DNA of 59,775 nt, from positions 2,352 to 62,126 of the forward strand of contig DFIU01000013.1 in NCBI GenBank assembly GCA_002371465.1, given 5' to 3'. This DNA comes from Lachnospiraceae bacterium UBA3689. GTDB lineage: Bacteria; Bacillota; Clostridia; Lachnospirales; Lachnospiraceae. A program made the position numbers and the translations under genes. A model generated the notes under the pieces. The model saw only the letters and a list, made by a program, of their open reading frames with translations, was not told the DNA's origin and searched no databases. Each line of letters opens with the position of its first letter. Position 1 is the stretch's first letter. Positions 31,370 through 39,675 of this stretch are shown here, piece after piece.

Positions 31370-31809
31370 CAGATCACCTCAACTGTGCCGCCTGCTGCCT
31401 CAATTTTCTCTTTTGCGGATGCAGAAACTGCATTCACCTTAACGGTAAGCTTCTTGGTCAGCTCACCGTTGCCAAGAATCTTAACGCCGTCGTTCAGCTT
31501 GGAAACAGCCCCGCTCTGAAGCAGAACCTTTGGTGTGACCTCTGCGCCGTCTTCAAAGCGATTCAGCACATCGACATTGATGGCTGTGATCTTCTTGGAA
31601 TTACGATCCGTAAATCCACGCTTGGGAAGACGTCTGTACAGCGGCATCTGACCGCCTTCAAAGCCCGGTCTCGGAGCTCCGGAACGAGCCTTCTGACCCT
31701 TGTGGCCCTTGCCTGCCGTCTTTCCGTTTCCTGATCCGTGACCTCTTCCTCTGCGGAAGTTGTCACTGAATCTGGAGCCTTCAGCCGGTGATAAATTAGA
31801 TAAATCCAT
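31369..31809 (-). CDS. rplO: 50S ribosomal protein L15
   Basis: This 146-residue L15 has the extended basic N-terminal arm (RGRGHGSGNGKTAGKGHKGQ, rich in Gly and Lys) that runs into the 23S rRNA core, and a C-terminal globular part ending EAAGGTVEVI. It is a late assembly protein next to secY. Confidence 0.98.
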   Translation of the reverse strand: MDLSNLSPAEGSRFSDNFRRGRGHGSGNGKTAGKGHKGQKARSGAPRPGFEGGQMPLYRRLPKRGFTDRNSKKITAINVDVLNRFEDGAEVTPKVLLQSGAVSKLNDGVKILGNGELTKKLTVKVNAVSASAKEKIEAAGGTVEVI

Positions 31810-31824
31810 GATCGCACCTCCTGA

Positions 31825-32016
31825 TTATTCTTCGACTTCTTCTACCTTGACCATGTAGCCGATCTTAGCCAGCTGGCCGCGGGTAGCAGCATTGTCCGGA
31901 AGAACGACGCTGGAGTTGAGTTTATGGAAGCCCATGGACTCAACAATCTTCTTGTTCTTCGGAACAGCACCGATTGTGGATTTCACAAGTGTGATTTTTA
32001 ATTTCTTGTCTGCCAT
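31825..32016 (-). CDS. rpmD: 50S ribosomal protein L30
   Basis: This 63-residue protein matches the L30 family: KITLVKSTIGAVPKNKKIVE, then LNSSVVLPDNAATRGQLAKI. It binds the 23S rRNA surface. Bacterial-type short L30 between rpsE and rplO is expected here. Confidence 0.97.
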   Translation of the reverse strand: MADKKLKITLVKSTIGAVPKNKKIVESMGFHKLNSSVVLPDNAATRGQLAKIGYMVKVEEVEE

Positions 32017-32031
32017 TTACCTTCTGCCTCC

Positions 32032-32550
32032 TTATGCCAGGATCTCTTCAACGGACTTGCCGCGAAGACGTGCAACTTCCTCAGGAGTCTTAATCTCTTT
32101 CAGACCTGCAAGTGTTGCGAATACAACGTTCTGCTTGTTGTTGGATCCAAGAGACTTTGTACGGATGTTCTTGATGCCGGCAAGTTCGATGACGGCACGA
32201 GCCGGACCGCCGGCGATGACGCCGGTACCTTCCGGGGCTCTCTTAAGAAGAACCTTAGCACCGCCATAGACGCCGTAGTTGTCATGAGTGATGCTGTTGA
32301 AGTCGGTTCTCGCAACCGTAATCATGTTCTTCTGTGCATCCTCTCTGCCCTTGCGGATCGCTTCCGGAATTTCAGCAGCCTTGCCAAGACCAGCGCCTAC
32401 ATGTCCATTGCCGTCGCCGACAACAACCAGCGCTGAGAAGCGCATGTTACGACCGCCTTTGACGACCTTGGTAACACGCTTGATCGCAACGACTCTGTCT
32501 TCCATGCCGTTATCTTCTTCTCTGTTTCTTCTGTTATTATTCGGTCTCAT
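32032..32550 (-). CDS. rpsE: 30S ribosomal protein S5
   Basis: This 172-residue S5 has the double-stranded RNA-binding N-terminal domain (RVVAIKRVTKVVKGGRNMRF, near residue 19) and the C-terminal domain with GTGVIAGGPARAVIELAGI. It lies at the mRNA entry site and affects decoding accuracy. A short Asn/Arg-rich N-terminal extension (residues 1-15) is specific to this protein; the ATG has a GGAAAGGG ribosome site. Confidence 0.97.
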   Translation of the reverse strand: MRPNNNRRNREEDNGMEDRVVAIKRVTKVVKGGRNMRFSALVVVGDGNGHVGAGLGKAAEIPEAIRKGREDAQKNMITVARTDFNSITHDNYGVYGGAKVLLKRAPEGTGVIAGGPARAVIELAGIKNIRTKSLGSNNKQNVVFATLAGLKEIKTPEEVARLRGKSVEEILA

Positions 32551-32567
32551 GTGTTTTCCCTTTCCTA

Positions 32568-32936
32568 TTAGAAATCAAGACCTGCTTCGCGAGCAGCGTC
32601 TGCAAGTGCGCGGATCTTTCCTGTGTAAAGGAAACCACCACGGTCAAAGACTACTTCCTTGATTCCTGCCGCTACAGCCTTTTCGCCGATCACTTTACCG
32701 ACTTTTGCTGCTGCTTCGACGTTGTCTGTATACTGCAGTCCGTCTTTCACATCGGCCTGGAGAGTATTGGCAGCTGCAAGTGTCTTGCCTGCCACGTCAT
32801 CTACGATCTGTGCGTAGATGTGCTGGTTGCTGCGGAATACACAAAGTCTGGGGCATTCCGCAGTGCCGCTCAGATGACCGCGAAGTCTTCTGTGCTTCTG
32901 TTCACGAATTTCAGTTCTGGATGTCTTCTTAATCAT
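32568..32936 (-). CDS. rplR: 50S ribosomal protein L18
   Basis: This 122-residue L18 has RRLRGHLSGTAECPRLCVFRSN near the N terminus (read as RRLRGHLSG and PRLCVFRSN) and VVFDRGGFLYTGKIRALADAAR at the end. It binds 5S rRNA together with L5 and places it on the 50S subunit. Confidence 0.97.
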   Translation of the reverse strand: MIKKTSRTEIREQKHRRLRGHLSGTAECPRLCVFRSNQHIYAQIVDDVAGKTLAAANTLQADVKDGLQYTDNVEAAAKVGKVIGEKAVAAGIKEVVFDRGGFLYTGKIRALADAAREAGLDF

Positions 32937-32955
32937 ACTTCACACTCTCCTTTCT

Positions 32956-33495
32956 TTACTTTTTACCTGTCTTACCGACCTTGCGGCGGATGACTTCGTC
33001 GATGTACTTGATACCCTTGCCCTTATAAGGCTCCGGCGCTCTCTTGCTTCTGATTTCAGCAGCATACTGACCGACAGCTTCCTTGCTGATACCGGAAATA
33101 ATGATATGGTTTCCATCGACCTTGGATTCCAGCCCCTCCGGATCTTCCATTTCGACCGGATGGCTGTAACCCAGAGAAAGGACAAGCTTCTTTCCCTGCT
33201 TGTTTGCTCTATAACCGACGCCGTTGACCTCAAGAGTCTTGGTGTAGCCGTCTGTTACGCCGATGACCATGTTATTGATCAGGGCGCGGGTGAGGCCGTG
33301 AAGCGATTTATTCTTCTTCAGATCGTTGGGTCTTGTGACGACGACTTCGCCGTCCCTGACCTCAATATTCATAGCAGGGTCGAACGTTCTGGTCAGAGTT
33401 CCCTTAGGTCCCTTGACGGTAACTTCGTTCCCCTCCTTAACGTCGACTGTCACACCGGCCGGAACTGCGACCGGAAGTCTACCAATTCGTGACAT
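32956..33495 (-). CDS. rplF: 50S ribosomal protein L6
   Basis: This 179-residue L6 has two related domains. The opening MSRIGRLPVAVPAGVTV and the C-terminal RAPEPYKGKGIKYIDEVIRR are diagnostic. It sits at the base of the L7/L12 stalk near the factor-binding site. Confidence 0.98.
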   Translation of the reverse strand: MSRIGRLPVAVPAGVTVDVKEGNEVTVKGPKGTLTRTFDPAMNIEVRDGEVVVTRPNDLKKNKSLHGLTRALINNMVIGVTDGYTKTLEVNGVGYRANKQGKKLVLSLGYSHPVEMEDPEGLESKVDGNHIIISGISKEAVGQYAAEIRSKRAPEPYKGKGIKYIDEVIRRKVGKTGKK

Positions 33496-33558
33496 AAAAA
33501 TGTCCTCCTGACTTAGATTGTCGGAAGAGCAGATGCTCTTCTGTTTTCAGTGCAATAT

Positions 33559-33963
33559 TTACCAGACATACGCAAGAACTTCTCCGCCGATGCCGAGCTT
33601 TCTTGCCTTCTTATCTGTCATAACGCCCTGGCTGGTGGAGATGATGGAAATGCCAAGGCCGCCAAGTACCTTAGGAAGATCTTCGCTGCCTGCGTAGATC
33701 CGAAGGCCCGGCTTGGAAATTCTCTTAAGGCCGGTGATAACCTTCTCGTTCTTATCAGCGCCGTACTTTAAGGTAACGCGGAGCGCCTTATCAACGCCCT
33801 CCCCTACAAAGTCATACTTTTTGATGAAACCCTCGTCGACAAGGATATCTGCGATAGCGATCTTCATCTTGGACGCCGGGATATCGACTGTATCATGTTT
33901 CGCAGTGTTAGCATTACGGATTCTTGTAAGCATATCTGCGATCGGATCGTTTGTCGTAATCAT
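33559..33963 (-). CDS. rpsH: 30S ribosomal protein S8
   Basis: This 134-residue S8 has DPIADMLTRIRNAN at the N terminus and STSQGVMTDKKARKLGIGGE at the end. It is a primary 16S rRNA binder and, in many bacteria, the feedback repressor of the spc operon. Gap to rplF is 63 bp. Confidence 0.97.
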   Translation of the reverse strand: MITTNDPIADMLTRIRNANTAKHDTVDIPASKMKIAIADILVDEGFIKKYDFVGEGVDKALRVTLKYGADKNEKVITGLKRISKPGLRIYAGSEDLPKVLGGLGISIISTSQGVMTDKKARKLGIGGEVLAYVW

Positions 33964-34021
33964 ATTGATTACTCTCCTTTCTCAAAGTTCATAGATTCCG
34001 GAGTGCCCTGTCGGCACCCGA

Positions 34022-34207
34022 TTACCAGGATGCTTTCTTAACGCCCGGGATCTCGCCCTTATACGCAAGTTCACGGAAGCAGACACGGCAGATGCCGTAC
34101 TTCTTCAGAACAGAGTGCGGACGACCGCAGATTCTGCAGCGGGTATATGCCCTTGTTGAAAACTTCGGCTTGCGAGCCTGTTTTAATTTCATTGATAACT
34201 TAGCCAT
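34022..34207 (-). CDS. rpsN: 30S ribosomal protein S14, zinc-binding type Z
   Basis: This 61-residue short S14 carries a zinc ribbon with CRICGRPH and CRVC (two CxxC pairs). The type Z form is normal for Firmicutes; a zinc-free paralogue may exist elsewhere under zinc repression. It lies in the 30S head, and its gene sits between rplE and rpsH. Confidence 0.97.
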   Translation of the reverse strand: MAKLSMKLKQARKPKFSTRAYTRCRICGRPHSVLKKYGICRVCFRELAYKGEIPGVKKASW

Positions 34208-34225
34208 AGATCCTAATTCTCCTTA

Positions 34226-34765
34226 TCACTTAGCGAACGGCATATTGAATAACCGCAGCAGTTCACGAGCTTCTTCGTCAGTCTTGGCAGTCGTGACAAA
34301 GACGATATCCATACCGCGGACCTTGTCGACCTTATCGTACTCAATTTCCGGGAAAATCAGCTGTTCTTTGATGCCGAGCGCGTAGTTGCCTCTGCCGTCG
34401 AAGCCGTTAGGATTGACGCCGCGGAAGTCACGGACACGCGGAAGAGCCAGGTTGATAAGGCGGTCAGCGAAATCGTACATCCGCTCACCTCTCAAGGTTA
34501 CCTTGCAGCCGATCGGCTGGCCTTCACGAATCTTGAAATTCGCGATAGACTTCTTAGCCTTGGTCCGGATTGCGTGCTGACCCGTAATGGTCTCCATGTC
34601 CGCAACAGCTGCATCCAGAAGCTTGGCATTTTCTTTGGCTTCGCCGACACCCATATTCACTACGATCTTGACGAGTTTCGGGATTTCCATCGGATTCTTA
34701 TATTCAAACTTTTTCTGCATTGCTGCAGCAATTTCATTGTCGTACTGTTCTCTCAGTCTGCTCAA
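34226..34765 (-). CDS. rplE: 50S ribosomal protein L5, TTG start
   Basis: This 179-residue L5 carries VKIVVNMGVGEAKENAK and the C-terminal MDIVFVTTAKTDEEARELL. It binds 5S rRNA and contacts the P-site tRNA. The family begins with (M)SRLREQYDNEIA; here that codon is TTG at 34765, preceded by the strong ribosome site AAGGGGG at correct spacing. A reading from an upstream TTG at 34786 would start inside the ribosome site, so it is rejected. Confidence 0.95.
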   Translation of the reverse strand: MSRLREQYDNEIAAAMQKKFEYKNPMEIPKLVKIVVNMGVGEAKENAKLLDAAVADMETITGQHAIRTKAKKSIANFKIREGQPIGCKVTLRGERMYDFADRLINLALPRVRDFRGVNPNGFDGRGNYALGIKEQLIFPEIEYDKVDKVRGMDIVFVTTAKTDEEARELLRLFNMPFAK

Positions 34766-34782
34766 ATCTCTTACCCCCTTCC

Positions 34783-35094
34783 TCAATCAATCACTTCGCC
34801 GGTTTTCTTCGCTACACGGACTTTTTTGTCTCCCTCGATCTTAAAGCCAACGCGGGTAGCCTGGCCGTTTACAACCAGCATGACGTTGGAGATGTTGATC
34901 GGAGCTTCTCTATTGACGATACCGCCCTGCTGGTTGGCAGCTGACGGCTTCTGGTGCTTGGTGATCATGTTGACGCCTTCTACGATCACGGTGTTCTTCT
35001 TCGCGTTGACAGAAAGAACCTTGCCTTCCTTGTCCTTATCCTTGCCGGTGATCACCTTAACGGTATCACCCTTCTTAATCTTTAAAGATGCCAT
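34783..35094 (-). CDS. rplX: 50S ribosomal protein L24
   Basis: This 103-residue L24 has an N-terminal KOW motif (KIKKGDTVKVITGKDKDKEG) and GVNMITKHQKPS. It begins assembly of the 50S subunit near the exit tunnel. Its stop lies 17 bp before the rplE TTG. Confidence 0.97.
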   Translation of the reverse strand: MASLKIKKGDTVKVITGKDKDKEGKVLSVNAKKNTVIVEGVNMITKHQKPSAANQQGGIVNREAPINISNVMLVVNGQATRVGFKIEGDKKVRVAKKTGEVID

Positions 35095-35108
35095 CTCGAG
35101 GTTCCTCC

Positions 35109-35477
35109 TTATAATACTTCCGGAGCAAGAGAAACGATCTTCATAAACTGTTTCTCACGAAGCTCACGGGCAACCGGTCCAAAGATACGAGTTCCTCTCG
35201 GTGTGTTGTCATCCTTGATGATTACGGCAGCATTTTCATCAAACTTGATGTAAGAACCGTCTTTTCTGCGCGCACCGTGCTTGGTACGAACGACAACGGC
35301 TCTGACAACGTCACCCTTCTTGACAACGCCGCCGGGTGTTGCATCTTTGACAGAAGCAACGATCACGTCGCCGATGTTGGCATATCTCCTGTAAGAACCG
35401 CCGCTTACGCGGATGCACAGGATCTCTTTTGCACCGGTATTGTCAGCGACCTTCAGTCTGCTTTCCTGTTGAATCAT
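35109..35477 (-). CDS. rplN: 50S ribosomal protein L14
   Basis: This 122-residue protein starts MIQQESRLKVADNTGAKEIL and ends with the conserved REKQFMKIVSLAPEVL. It forms part of the intersubunit bridge and the target of the silencing factor RsfS. Confidence 0.98.
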   Translation of the reverse strand: MIQQESRLKVADNTGAKEILCIRVSGGSYRRYANIGDVIVASVKDATPGGVVKKGDVVRAVVVRTKHGARRKDGSYIKFDENAAVIIKDDNTPRGTRIFGPVARELREKQFMKIVSLAPEVL

Positions 35478-35516
35478 ACCTGTTTCCTCCTGAATATAAC
35501 CGTATAAACGAAACGA

Positions 35517-35774
35517 TTATTTAGCCTTCTCAACAATTTCGACCAGTCTCCATCTCTTGTCCTTGGACAGAGGTCTCGTCTCCATAACTCTTACGGTATC
35601 GCCGATCTTCGCTTCGTTGTTTTCGTCATGCGCCTTCAGCTTGTATGTCTTCTTGACAATCTTCTTGTAAAGCGGATGCTGAACACGATTCTCAATTGCA
35701 ACTACGATAGTCTTGTCCATCTTATCGCTGATGACTCTGCCGACACGTGTCTTTCTGAGGTTTCTTTCTTCCAT
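35517..35774 (-). CDS. rpsQ: 30S ribosomal protein S17
   Basis: This 85-residue OB-fold protein has RKTRVGRVISDKMDKTIVVA and the C-terminal GDTVRVMETRPLSKDKRWRL. It is a primary binder of the 16S rRNA 5' domain. Confidence 0.97.
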   Translation of the reverse strand: MEERNLRKTRVGRVISDKMDKTIVVAIENRVQHPLYKKIVKKTYKLKAHDENNEAKIGDTVRVMETRPLSKDKRWRLVEIVEKAK

Positions 35775-35780
35775 AGTCCT

Positions 35781-35999
35781 TTATGCCTCCTTTGCAGCCT
35801 GAGCCTGCTCAACAATGACAGTCTGAATCCGAGCGATGTTTCTGCGGACATCTCTGATCCGAGCGGTATTGTCAAGCTGATTTGTCGCATTCTGAAATCT
35901 CAGATTGAAGAGTTCTTTCTTAGCTGCAACCAGCTCTTCCTGTAATTCCGAAGAGGACTTGCCTCTTAAATCTTCCAAATATTTATTATTCTTTGTCAT
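35781..35999 (-). CDS. rpmC: 50S ribosomal protein L29
   Basis: This 72-residue helical hairpin has LQEELVAAKKELFNLRFQNA and NTARIRDVRRNIARIQTV. It sits at the tunnel exit, near where trigger factor and SRP dock. Its first 4 bases overlap the end of rplP (ATGA coupling). Confidence 0.97.
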   Translation of the reverse strand: MTKNNKYLEDLRGKSSSELQEELVAAKKELFNLRFQNATNQLDNTARIRDVRRNIARIQTVIVEQAQAAKEA

Positions 36000-36445
36000 G
36001 CCTGTTCACCGCCTTCTGCTTCGGCCTTGCCGTTCAGCTGTTCTCTGGTAGCGATCTTGCATGTGCAGGGAAGTTTGTGCATAGCAAGGCGAAGAGCCTC
36101 TCTGGCATCCGCTTCCGGTACACCGGCAATCTCAAAAAGAACACGGCCCGGTTTAACAACTGCTACCCAGTATTCAACAGACCCCTTACCGGAACCCATT
36201 CGAGTTTCAGCAGGCTTTGCTGTTACCGGCTTATCCGGGAAAATGTCGATCCAGACCTTACCGCCACGCTTATTGTAACGAGTCATCGCGACACGGGCAG
36301 CTTCAATCTGATTGGACTTGATCCAGCACGGTTCGGTTGCAACGAGCGCAAACTCGCCATAAGCCATCCTGGTGCCTCTGGTCTGCTTGCCTCTCATGGA
36401 GCCGCGCATCTGCTTTCTATGTTTTACTCTCTTTGGCATTAACAT
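35996..36445 (-). CDS. rplP: 50S ribosomal protein L16
   Basis: This 149-residue protein starts MLMPKRVKHRKQMRGSMRGK and carries the SGKGSVEYWVAVVKPGRVLFE-like signature near residue 84. It organises the A-site tRNA region of the 50S. The MLMPKR start is common to Firmicute L16 and lies nearer the ribosome site than the next ATG. Confidence 0.97.
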   Translation of the reverse strand: MLMPKRVKHRKQMRGSMRGKQTRGTRMAYGEFALVATEPCWIKSNQIEAARVAMTRYNKRGGKVWIDIFPDKPVTAKPAETRMGSGKGSVEYWVAVVKPGRVLFEIAGVPEADAREALRLAMHKLPCTCKIATREQLNGKAEAEGGEQA

Positions 36446-36447
36446 AA

Positions 36448-37104
36448 TTATTTATCGCTCCCTTCCTTGTTTCCCTTAGTCGGAAGTACTTCACCATTAT
36501 AAACCCAAGCCTTAACGCCTACCTTGCCGTACTGGGTATCAGCTTCTGCGAAGCCGTAGTCAATATCAGCGCGGAGGGTCTGCAGCGGGATGGTACCTTC
36601 GCTGTAAGTCTCCTTACGAGCCATATCCGCACCGCCCAGACGGCCGGAGCATGTGGTCTTCACACCCTTAGCGCCTGCTCTTAAAGTCCTCTGCATGGTG
36701 GACTTCATCGCGCGGCGGAAGGAAATACGGTTCTCCAGCTGAAGGGCAATGTTCTCTGCAACGAGCTGAGCGTCACGATCCGGACGCTTCACTTCCTTGA
36801 CATCGATCAGAGTCTTCTTGCCGATCTTCTTATTGAGTTCAGCCTTCAGCTTTTCGATTTCAGAACCTCCCTTGCCGATAACAAGGCCCGGCTTGGAAGT
36901 CCAGACCGTAACCTTAAGGCGGTCAGACGCCCGTTCAATTTCGATCTTGGAAATGCCTGTGCTGTATAAGCGCTTCTTCAGGAACTCTCTGATTTCGTGA
37001 TCTTCAACGAGGTTGTCAGCGAAATCCTTGTCCGCATACCATTTGGAGTTCCAATCCTTGATAACACCGACTCTTAAGCCGTGTGGATTAACTTTCTGAC
37101 CCAT
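36448..37104 (-). CDS. rpsC: 30S ribosomal protein S3
   Basis: This 218-residue S3 starts MGQKVNPHGLRVGVIKDWNS. It has a KH domain with VIGKGGSEIEKLK near residue 78 and a C-terminal domain with GRLGGADMARKE. It lines the mRNA entry tunnel and shares its helicase activity. It lies two bases upstream of rplP. Confidence 0.98.
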   Translation of the reverse strand: MGQKVNPHGLRVGVIKDWNSKWYADKDFADNLVEDHEIREFLKKRLYSTGISKIEIERASDRLKVTVWTSKPGLVIGKGGSEIEKLKAELNKKIGKKTLIDVKEVKRPDRDAQLVAENIALQLENRISFRRAMKSTMQRTLRAGAKGVKTTCSGRLGGADMARKETYSEGTIPLQTLRADIDYGFAEADTQYGKVGVKAWVYNGEVLPTKGNKEGSDK

Positions 37105-37116
37105 TCTGTCCTCCTA

Positions 37117-37506
37117 TTATCTTTCATCCAGAACAATCGTGATGTGGCTGTTCCGCTTTTCAATACGATAAGCACGGCCCTGCGCTCTCGGCTGCACTCT
37201 CTTCATAATGGAAGCTCTGTCAGCATAGCACTCTGCGATGTAAAGGTTTGCTCTGTTCATGCCATTGTTGTTTTCAGCGTTCGCAATAGCAGATTCAAGC
37301 AGTTTTTTGATAACAGCGGAAGCGTATCTTGGGCTGTATGTGAGGATACCGAGAGCAGTCTCGACGTCCTTTCCGCGAATCGCGTCCAAAACAAAGCAAG
37401 CTTTCTGGACCGAAATTCTAGCGTAGGAAAGGCGTGCAGAAGGTCTGGTCTCTCTCTGTGAATCATTTCTCTCCCGCTTAATCTGGGATCTGTGTCCTTT
37501 AGCCAT
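37117..37506 (-). CDS. rplV: 50S ribosomal protein L22
   Basis: This 129-residue L22 has ARLSYARISVQKACFVLDAI and the tunnel-lining hairpin with MKRVQPRAQGRAYRIEKRNS. The hairpin forms part of the exit-tunnel constriction where macrolide resistance changes occur. A basic N-terminal extension of about 20 residues precedes the conserved part. Confidence 0.97.
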   Translation of the reverse strand: MAKGHRSQIKRERNDSQRETRPSARLSYARISVQKACFVLDAIRGKDVETALGILTYSPRYASAVIKKLLESAIANAENNNGMNRANLYIAECYADRASIMKRVQPRAQGRAYRIEKRNSHITIVLDER

Positions 37507-37529
37507 TATAATCTCCTTTCAACTACGCG

Positions 37530-37811
37530 TCACCGTACGGAAGTCTTGGATTCAGACTTCGCATGGCCTCTGTAAGTTCTTGTGTTGACGAACTCACCCA
37601 GTTTGTGGCCGACCATATCTTCCGTCACATAGACCGGAACATGTTTTCTGCCATCATGTACTGCAAATGTATGTCCCACAAAGCTCGGGAAGATTGTGGA
37701 ACGGCGTGACCAGGTCTTAATAACAGCCTTTTCGCCTGCAGCATTTAATGCATCGACTTTCTTAAGCAGGCTCTGGTCTGCGAAAGGACCTTTCTTTAAT
37801 GAACGTGCCAT
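37530..37811 (-). CDS. rpsS: 30S ribosomal protein S19
   Basis: This 93-residue protein starts MARSLKKGPFADQSLLKKVD and has WSRRSTIFPSFVGHTFAVHDG and VGHKLGEF. It binds S13 in the 30S head. Order rplB-rpsS-rplV-rpsC is standard. Confidence 0.98.
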   Translation of the reverse strand: MARSLKKGPFADQSLLKKVDALNAAGEKAVIKTWSRRSTIFPSFVGHTFAVHDGRKHVPVYVTEDMVGHKLGEFVNTRTYRGHAKSESKTSVR

Positions 37812-37833
37812 TTATTTTTCCTCCTTGCCTTGA

Positions 37834-38676
37834 TTATGCGTTCTTACCGTTTCTTCTTCTTACGATAAGCTTATTAGAAGCCTTCTTGCTGGATCTGGTC
37901 TTAAGGCCAAGAGCCGGCTTGCCCCACGGGGTAACAGGTCCGGAACGACCAACCGGTGCCTTACCTTCACCACCACCGTGCGGATGGTCATTGGGGTTCA
38001 TGACAGAACCACGGACAGTTGGGCGGATACCCATGTGTCTCTTACGGCCTGCTTTGCCGATGTTAATCAGGTTGTGATCGCCATTTCCGACAGCGCCGAT
38101 GGTTGCGCGGCATTCAATCGGAACCATTCTCATTTCGCCGGACGGCAGACGAAGGGTTGCGTACTTGCCTTCCTTAGCCATCAGCTGAGCGCTGTTGCCG
38201 GCTGCGCGAACCATCTGCGCGCCGCGGCCCGGGATCAGCTCGATATTGTGAACATTGGAACCAACCGGAATCTGGGCGAAGGGAAGGCAGTTGCCGACTC
38301 TGACTTCAGCTTCAGCGCCGCTCATAACCTTCTGTCCAACCTTCAGACCTTCCGGCGCCAGGATGTAGGACTTTGTGCCGTCGCCGTATACGATCAGAGC
38401 GATATTAGCCGTTCTGTTGGGATCGTACTCGATGCTCCTGACAACTGCCGGCATTCCGTCCTTGCTGTTTCTCTTGAAGTCGATTACTCTGTACTTTCTT
38501 CTGTTTCCGCCGCCTTTGTGACGGGTCGTGATCTTACCCTGGTTATTACGGCCGGCGTGCTTCTTCAGTACTTCCGTCAGAGATTTTTCAGGAGCAGACT
38601 TCGTGATTTCAGAGAAGTCAGATCCTGTCATATTTCTTCTGGACGGTGTATAAGGCCTGTATGTCTTAATACCCAT
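37834..38676 (-). CDS. rplB: 50S ribosomal protein L2
   Basis: This 280-residue protein has an N-terminal KTYRPYTPSRRNMTGSDFSE, the RNA-binding GGGNRRKYRVIDF, and the C-terminal RPTVRGSVMNPNDHPHGGGE that reaches the peptidyl transferase centre. It is essential for subunit joining. Confidence 0.99.
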   Translation of the reverse strand: MGIKTYRPYTPSRRNMTGSDFSEITKSAPEKSLTEVLKKHAGRNNQGKITTRHKGGGNRRKYRVIDFKRNSKDGMPAVVRSIEYDPNRTANIALIVYGDGTKSYILAPEGLKVGQKVMSGAEAEVRVGNCLPFAQIPVGSNVHNIELIPGRGAQMVRAAGNSAQLMAKEGKYATLRLPSGEMRMVPIECRATIGAVGNGDHNLINIGKAGRKRHMGIRPTVRGSVMNPNDHPHGGGEGKAPVGRSGPVTPWGKPALGLKTRSSKKASNKLIVRRRNGKNA

Positions 38677-38735
38677 TATTTTTCTCCTTATTATTTGTTC
38701 TCACGCTTTTCCTGCGTATAGGTTCGGACTGAAAA

Positions 38736-39035
38736 TTAAAGTCCGTTGAAGATTTCAATCTCTTTGCTCTCTTCAGTCAGAGCAACGATCGCTTTCTTTC
38801 TCTTTGCGGTCTTTCCTTCGATGTAACCTCTTCTGCGGCTTTTGCCCGGGAGGTTCATGGTGTTGACGCTCTTTACCTTGGCGCCGTCGAACATCTTTTC
38901 AACAGCTTCCTTGATCTGAGCCTTATTGGCTTCCGGGTTGACATAGAAGGTGTACTTCTTTGCGCCCATAGCGTCCATGGATTTTTCTGTGATGACCGGC
39001 CGAAGGATGACGTCATAATATTTCAGATCTGCCAT
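38736..39035 (-). CDS. rplW: 50S ribosomal protein L23
   Basis: This 99-residue L23 has VILRPVITEKSMDAMGAKKY and FYVNPEANKAQIKEAVEKMF. It is the docking site for trigger factor and SRP at the tunnel exit. Its start overlaps the rplD stop by one base. Confidence 0.98.
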   Translation of the reverse strand: MADLKYYDVILRPVITEKSMDAMGAKKYTFYVNPEANKAQIKEAVEKMFDGAKVKSVNTMNLPGKSRRRGYIEGKTAKRKKAIVALTEESKEIEIFNGL

Positions 39036-39655
39036 TATGCAAATACCTCCTCGATCGTCTTAACTGCGTCCTGAGTCAGGACCAGCTTCTCATACTTCAG
39101 GATATCGTAAACATTCAGGGAACCCGCATTGGTCAGCTCGACGTTCTGAAGGTTTCTGGAAGAGAGGAGTACGTTCTTGTCGGTCTTATCCGTTACCACA
39201 TAAGCCTTCTCAGCCTTCAGGTTGGCGAGAGTCCTGACCATGTTCTTGGTCTTGACATCGTCAAATGCCAGTTTATCGACAACGATCAGGTTGTTGTCTG
39301 CGAGCTTGGAAGAAAGAGCAGACTTTAAAGCCGCCTTCTTCTCCTGCTTGTTCATCTTAAAGGAATAATCCCTCGGAACCGGAGCAAATACAACGCCGCC
39401 GTGTCTCCACTGCGGAGCTCTTGTCGATCCCTGTCTTGCGTGGCCCGTGCCCTTCTGTCTCCACGGCTTAGCGCCGCCGCCGGATACTTCTGAACGGGTC
39501 TTGGCCTTCTGTGTGCCCTGTCTCAGGTTAGCGAGATGAAGCACGACTGCCTGATGTACCAGGTTCTCTTTAATCGGAGCTGCAAAAACCGCATCGTTCA
39601 GATCGATTTTTCCGACTTCCTGGCCATCCATATTATATACAGATACGTTAGCCAT
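39035..39655 (-). CDS. rplD: 50S ribosomal protein L4
   Basis: This 206-residue L4 has the tunnel loop TRSEVSGGGAKPWRQKGTGH and GGVVFAPVPRDYSFKMNKQE. In some bacteria L4 represses its own S10 operon by binding the leader RNA; the folded leader at 40691-40930 makes this worth testing here. Confidence 0.98.
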   Translation of the reverse strand: MANVSVYNMDGQEVGKIDLNDAVFAAPIKENLVHQAVVLHLANLRQGTQKAKTRSEVSGGGAKPWRQKGTGHARQGSTRAPQWRHGGVVFAPVPRDYSFKMNKQEKKAALKSALSSKLADNNLIVVDKLAFDDVKTKNMVRTLANLKAEKAYVVTDKTDKNVLLSSRNLQNVELTNAGSLNVYDILKYEKLVLTQDAVKTIEEVFA

Positions 39656-39675
39656 CGTAATTCGTCCTCCTTCTA

